This document shows positions 61,018 through 64,000 of a DNA stretch of 64,000 bases, one piece after another; the first letter of the stretch is position 1; the number at the start of each line of letters is the position of its first letter. The DNA lies in assembly GCA_946807835.1 (NCBI GenBank), contig OX327704.1, positions 6,696,001-6,760,000 on the forward strand. The letters run 5' to 3'. Both the position numbers and the translations under genes were made by a program. The notes beneath the pieces are model-generated. The model had not been told where the DNA came from, made no database searches, and saw nothing but the letters and a program-made list of their open reading frames with translations. This DNA comes from Ailanthus altissimus. Taxonomy: Eukaryota > Streptophyta > Magnoliopsida > Sapindales > Simaroubaceae.

Positions 61018-62451
61018 TATGTCCTAAAAATATTTGTATAAAGTTAAAATTTTTCAATAATGATGAATCATAGGTTGATGTGTTTTACACGACGAGGACT
61101 CCCATAATCAATTATAAGCTTTGGGTGAGATGTTAAAATACTCAAGGCTCCGGGGCTGAAATCCTAAGAAGAACACTTTTGTATGTTATTGTAGTTAAAT
61201 TCACGACTTATGTATGCTAACAATTTCACTCATATATAGGTGGTGAAAATTGCATATTTGAATTCACTATACGTAGACCTAGGTTAAACCCTGAGACTTT
61301 GCATGTCAAAGTTTGGTTTAGATTTTATCATTACGAGTACTTTGGTAGCCAGAGGTGAGTTGCACCAAGACTTGTATATTTATTTAAGAAATTTCTTCAT
61401 TTCTTCAAGCATTTATCATGATTTGGTAAGTTAACTACGAGTAAATGACATTATTAGACTATAATAATGATTTTGTGATGATTTTTGATGGCAGTCCACG
61501 TGAGGTGATGAGTTTGTGTTTTGATTTTAAGGAGAAAGACATCAAGACCCTTAGAATTTGAAATAAGACATTTTACTCCCAACTTCAATGGAAATACCCC
61601 CACAAAACCCCTGTTCATTAATTTTGGTAGTGACAAAGGCATTTTAGTATTATTATACTATATTTTATTTGTATTGACACGACACAATACTAAAATCAAT
61701 TAATTAATTTTTAAATTACATTAATTAAATAAAAATGCAATCGTAAAAAATGAAAGGTATTAGCAATCATTCATCAATAATGATAATATTATTTGAATAA
61801 GTTGATAATATTATATAACTTTAAATTTTATAATCTATACGATCGTAATGACTTTTTTATTAATAGAGAATTAAAAAAAAATATATGATTTTTACTGTAG
61901 TGGATACAATAATACAATTGTTATAATTACTATAATAATTTTTTTTTTCATTTTTGAATTAGCTCAATTTAAGGTGAATTATATTAAATTGTTAGTTTTT
62001 TTATGGTGTGTAATTTATTTCATACTTTATTAATTTTATTGTCTAATATACCCTTAAGGATCTCTAACATACTATATTTCATCAAAAATAAGAATCAAGA
62101 CTCGCATGACATGATATAATTAATGAAGTTTTTTACAACTTCTTGAGCTTATGAGAGAAATTAAGTATTCCATTAAACTACTTAAACTTATGAGAAGTGA
62201 GGTCTTACTAACTCCTATATTGATGGAAGTAGGAGTTTTATGAAAAATTGAGGAAATCGACCCTTTACCTTTGCCCTATTAGAGTATAAGTTCCATTGTT
62301 TTATCGATCATTAACCAACAAAAATTAAACACTTAAGTTTAAGTACGGCCAAGAGAGCGAAAGAGTTTTCTCTTTGAAACATTATAACTTTCAAAGGTGG
62401 TCAATGCTCACGTGTGTGAGAAACGTAATAATAATAGTAATATCAAATAAG
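61018..62451. other. Intergenic AT-rich DNA, nothing recognised
   Basis: Short frames (61521-61703 plus, 61454-61642 minus) are shadows of each other and have no known domain. Confidence 0.5.
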
Positions 62452-62462
62452 GTGGGAATGTG

Positions 62463-63480
62463 CCATCCTCATAACACACCTCCATCGGAGAAGGGGCTTA
62501 AGACTTCTCTTCGGTGGACATAACCACCCCTTATGCCTTTTTCTATCTGTTTTTAGTCCTCTTTTTATAAATTTCTTTGCATTTGCCATCTTCTTAGCTC
62601 TCCGGCGAGCTTCCTTTTAGTTTTTGGTGACTTCGACAGCCATTGCTGTCCGACGGCCTTTTCCATCTCTTCACTGTTGCGGTGCCTTGCTACAAGGCTG
62701 TGCTTGATAGCCTTTGCCATCTGACATCGTGCTGTGCCAACCGTCAATGGCTTAATGGATCCAGCTGCAACAACCAACAAATCTTTTTCGACTCTGTCCA
62801 ACGGCTCGTCTATCACTCATTTCACCAGACATCAGCACATCGGCCTCTCCGTTGACTAATGGGCTAGCCGATTATCAAGCCACCTCTACTGGCTTTCCTC
62901 CGTGTCCGGTCACCGTATTTCACGGCTTCTTTTCGGTCACTGTAGCTCGCATGGTGTGGCACCCGCCGCTGCTTGCATTAAGCACTTGATTTGCTGTTAT
63001 AACAGCAACTAAATATATTAACAGCATATAAAGCTTAATACAAGTGTTTAGCATCTAGTGGTTAAAAGCTCTGTTTCTTGCGGTTGCCACCTCTTAGACT
63101 GTTGCTTTCGTTTTTCCTCTCTCAAGCCTCCAACTGCAGTTGGCAAACGGTCATTGTTGCCGATTTTTAATAGTAAGACTTTTTTTTAATTTAGTCATTA
63201 ATAATTAATCCCTTGTATTAAGGGATCTATATTTTCTTATTGCGTGGTCGATTATTCTTTTTCTTTTGAAAGGTTTATATTTTCTTTTTGTTAGGTGTTA
63301 TTTACCCACTATAGGTATGATTAATACTCTTGTTTGTAAGAGTTTGGATTAGGAAATCTCAATAAATATTCATGCTACTAGCTCTTGGTAATCCTTTGAT
63401 TTTATTATCAAAAGTCCTTTGATATATTATCTTGAAGTTGTTCAATGATATTCTATAATTCTTCCCCCAAAAAAAAAAAT
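62463..63480 (+). mobile_element. LINE-like or retroposed insertion with poly(A) tail and 11-bp target duplication
   Basis: GTGGGAATGTG occurs at 62452-62462 and again at 63481-63491. Just before the right copy lies CCCCC and an A11 tract (63469-63479). Poly(A) plus a long direct repeat is the hallmark of target-primed reverse transcription. The 1018-bp body is GC-richer in its first half (62463-62960) and AT-rich in its second. Frames at 62565-62816 (minus) and 62643-62855 (plus) overlap on opposite strands and show no domain. It may be a non-autonomous LINE derivative or a retroposed transcript. Confidence 0.75.
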
Positions 63481-63663
63481 GTGGGAATGTGAAGAGTATA
63501 TATGACTTTTTAAATAGAACTTCTTTTAAATAGAGCTTTATATTAGTAGAACTTTTATAAGTAGGATTTGTTTTTAAAAAAAAGTTATTAGCGTTTGGTT
63601 AATACTTATAGTTATCAAGTAAAATTATGTAATTACTTTAATAGACTTCCTCTCCCACAACTT

Positions 63664-63671
63664 TATAAATA
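63664..63671 (+). promoter_or_regulatory. TATA box of right-edge gene
   Basis: TATAAATA, 91 bp before the ATG at 63755, with CACTAACCACATCA about 30 bp downstream as a plausible start site. Confidence 0.6.
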
Positions 63672-63754
63672 CCGACAATCCGCTCACTAACCACATCATT
63701 ACCAAACACACGATCAAAAGGCCAAAACATAAATCATATTCCACCATCCTCCTA

Positions 63755-64000
63755 ATGGCAGCCTCCTCGTCCTGTGCCTCATCTTCGTCATGTGCCTCTT
63801 CCCCCGCTGTCCCTCTAAAACCTTTCATTATCCATCCATCAGTCCCATTTGCTCCTCTAGAATTTGAAGAAAGCATTTGGGCCAGAACCATCAGGTCAAA
63901 CTCCACTGAACTCATAAGACAGTACGTTATCCAAGCTGTTGAAGAAAATGGATGGGGCACTTTAGGCACCCCACTATTCAACCTAACCTACCCATTTTTC
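63755..64000 (+). CDS. 5' part of an unrecognised protein gene, cut by window edge
   Basis: A start in good plant context (TAATGGCAGCC) opens a frame that stays open to the window edge, 82 codons. It starts MAASSSCASSSSCASS, a Ser/Ala/Cys-rich leader that could be a plastid transit peptide or simply disordered, then has PLKPFIIHPSVPFAPL and EFEESIWARTIRSNSTEL, ending with GTPLFNLTYPFF. I do not recognise a family. The TATA box and pyrimidine- and A-rich leader upstream support this strand. A 118-codon frame on the opposite strand (63981-63625) with one membrane-like segment overlaps it and is the main alternative. Confidence 0.6.
   Translation, partial: MAASSSCASSSSCASSPAVPLKPFIIHPSVPFAPLEFEESIWARTIRSNSTELIRQYVIQAVEENGWGTLGTPLFNLTYPFF

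Noticed and set aside
1..64000. tRNA, rRNA, CRISPR arrays, organelle insertions, bacterial-type operons
   Set aside because: None was seen on reading both strands. Small or diverged tRNA genes could be missed without a covariance search.

Overview
The window is AT-rich nuclear DNA of a flowering plant, most likely a eudicot. The evidence is one intact intron-containing plant gene, plant-type LTR retrotransposons, hAT transposons, a plant mobile domain gene and a relic of an endogenous plant pararetrovirus. It reads as a transposon-rich stretch with few host genes. Retroelement and transposase reading frames carry stops and frameshifts, so nearly all mobile DNA here is dead. Element ends were set from terminal dinucleotides, target-site duplications (TSDs), primer-binding sites and alignment by eye; no database search was run. 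|| Layout. 1-1450: 5' end of a Ty1/copia element on the minus strand (gag and 5' LTR). About 2.0-3.0 kb: possible poly(A)-tailed retroelement. 3236-4394: hAT-like element. 4587-6742: solo LTR, family A. 7358-19772: complete Athila-type Ty3/gypsy element with 5-bp TSD ATAAG; between pol and the 3' LTR it carries an intron-less copy of a plant LOG gene (cytokinin-activating enzyme). About 20.8-22 kb: older retroelement debris. 22.2-24.96 kb, minus: decayed plant mobile domain gene split by a 477-bp hAT-like element with perfect 8-bp TSDs. 27.2-36.2 kb: endogenous pararetrovirus relic, split by a deleted copia element (31940-35064, TSD CATGG). 36.3-36.7 kb: type I MADS-box pseudogene. || 38.2-44.3 kb, minus, holds the one clearly intact gene, a CID8-13-type poly(A)-binding-protein-interacting protein with a PAM2 motif and two RRMs. 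Ten coding exons were reconstructed with GT-AG junctions, plus a 5' UTR intron. 46.4-53.1 kb, minus: hAT transposase gene broken by two solo LTRs of family A in opposite orientations. 54.3-55.7 kb: coiled-coil, gag-like gene relic with an intron, followed by a roughly 60-bp tandem repeat array. 57.8-61.0 kb: fourth family A solo LTR, carrying a hAT-like element filled with repeats of about 190 bp. 62.45-63.49 kb: LINE-like insertion with poly(A) and an 11-bp TSD. From 63755 a probable host gene with a TATA box runs off the right edge. || The CID gene is probably functional and acts on mRNA through poly(A)-binding protein. The rest records successive nested insertions. The most unusual locus is the LOG copy inside the Athila element.
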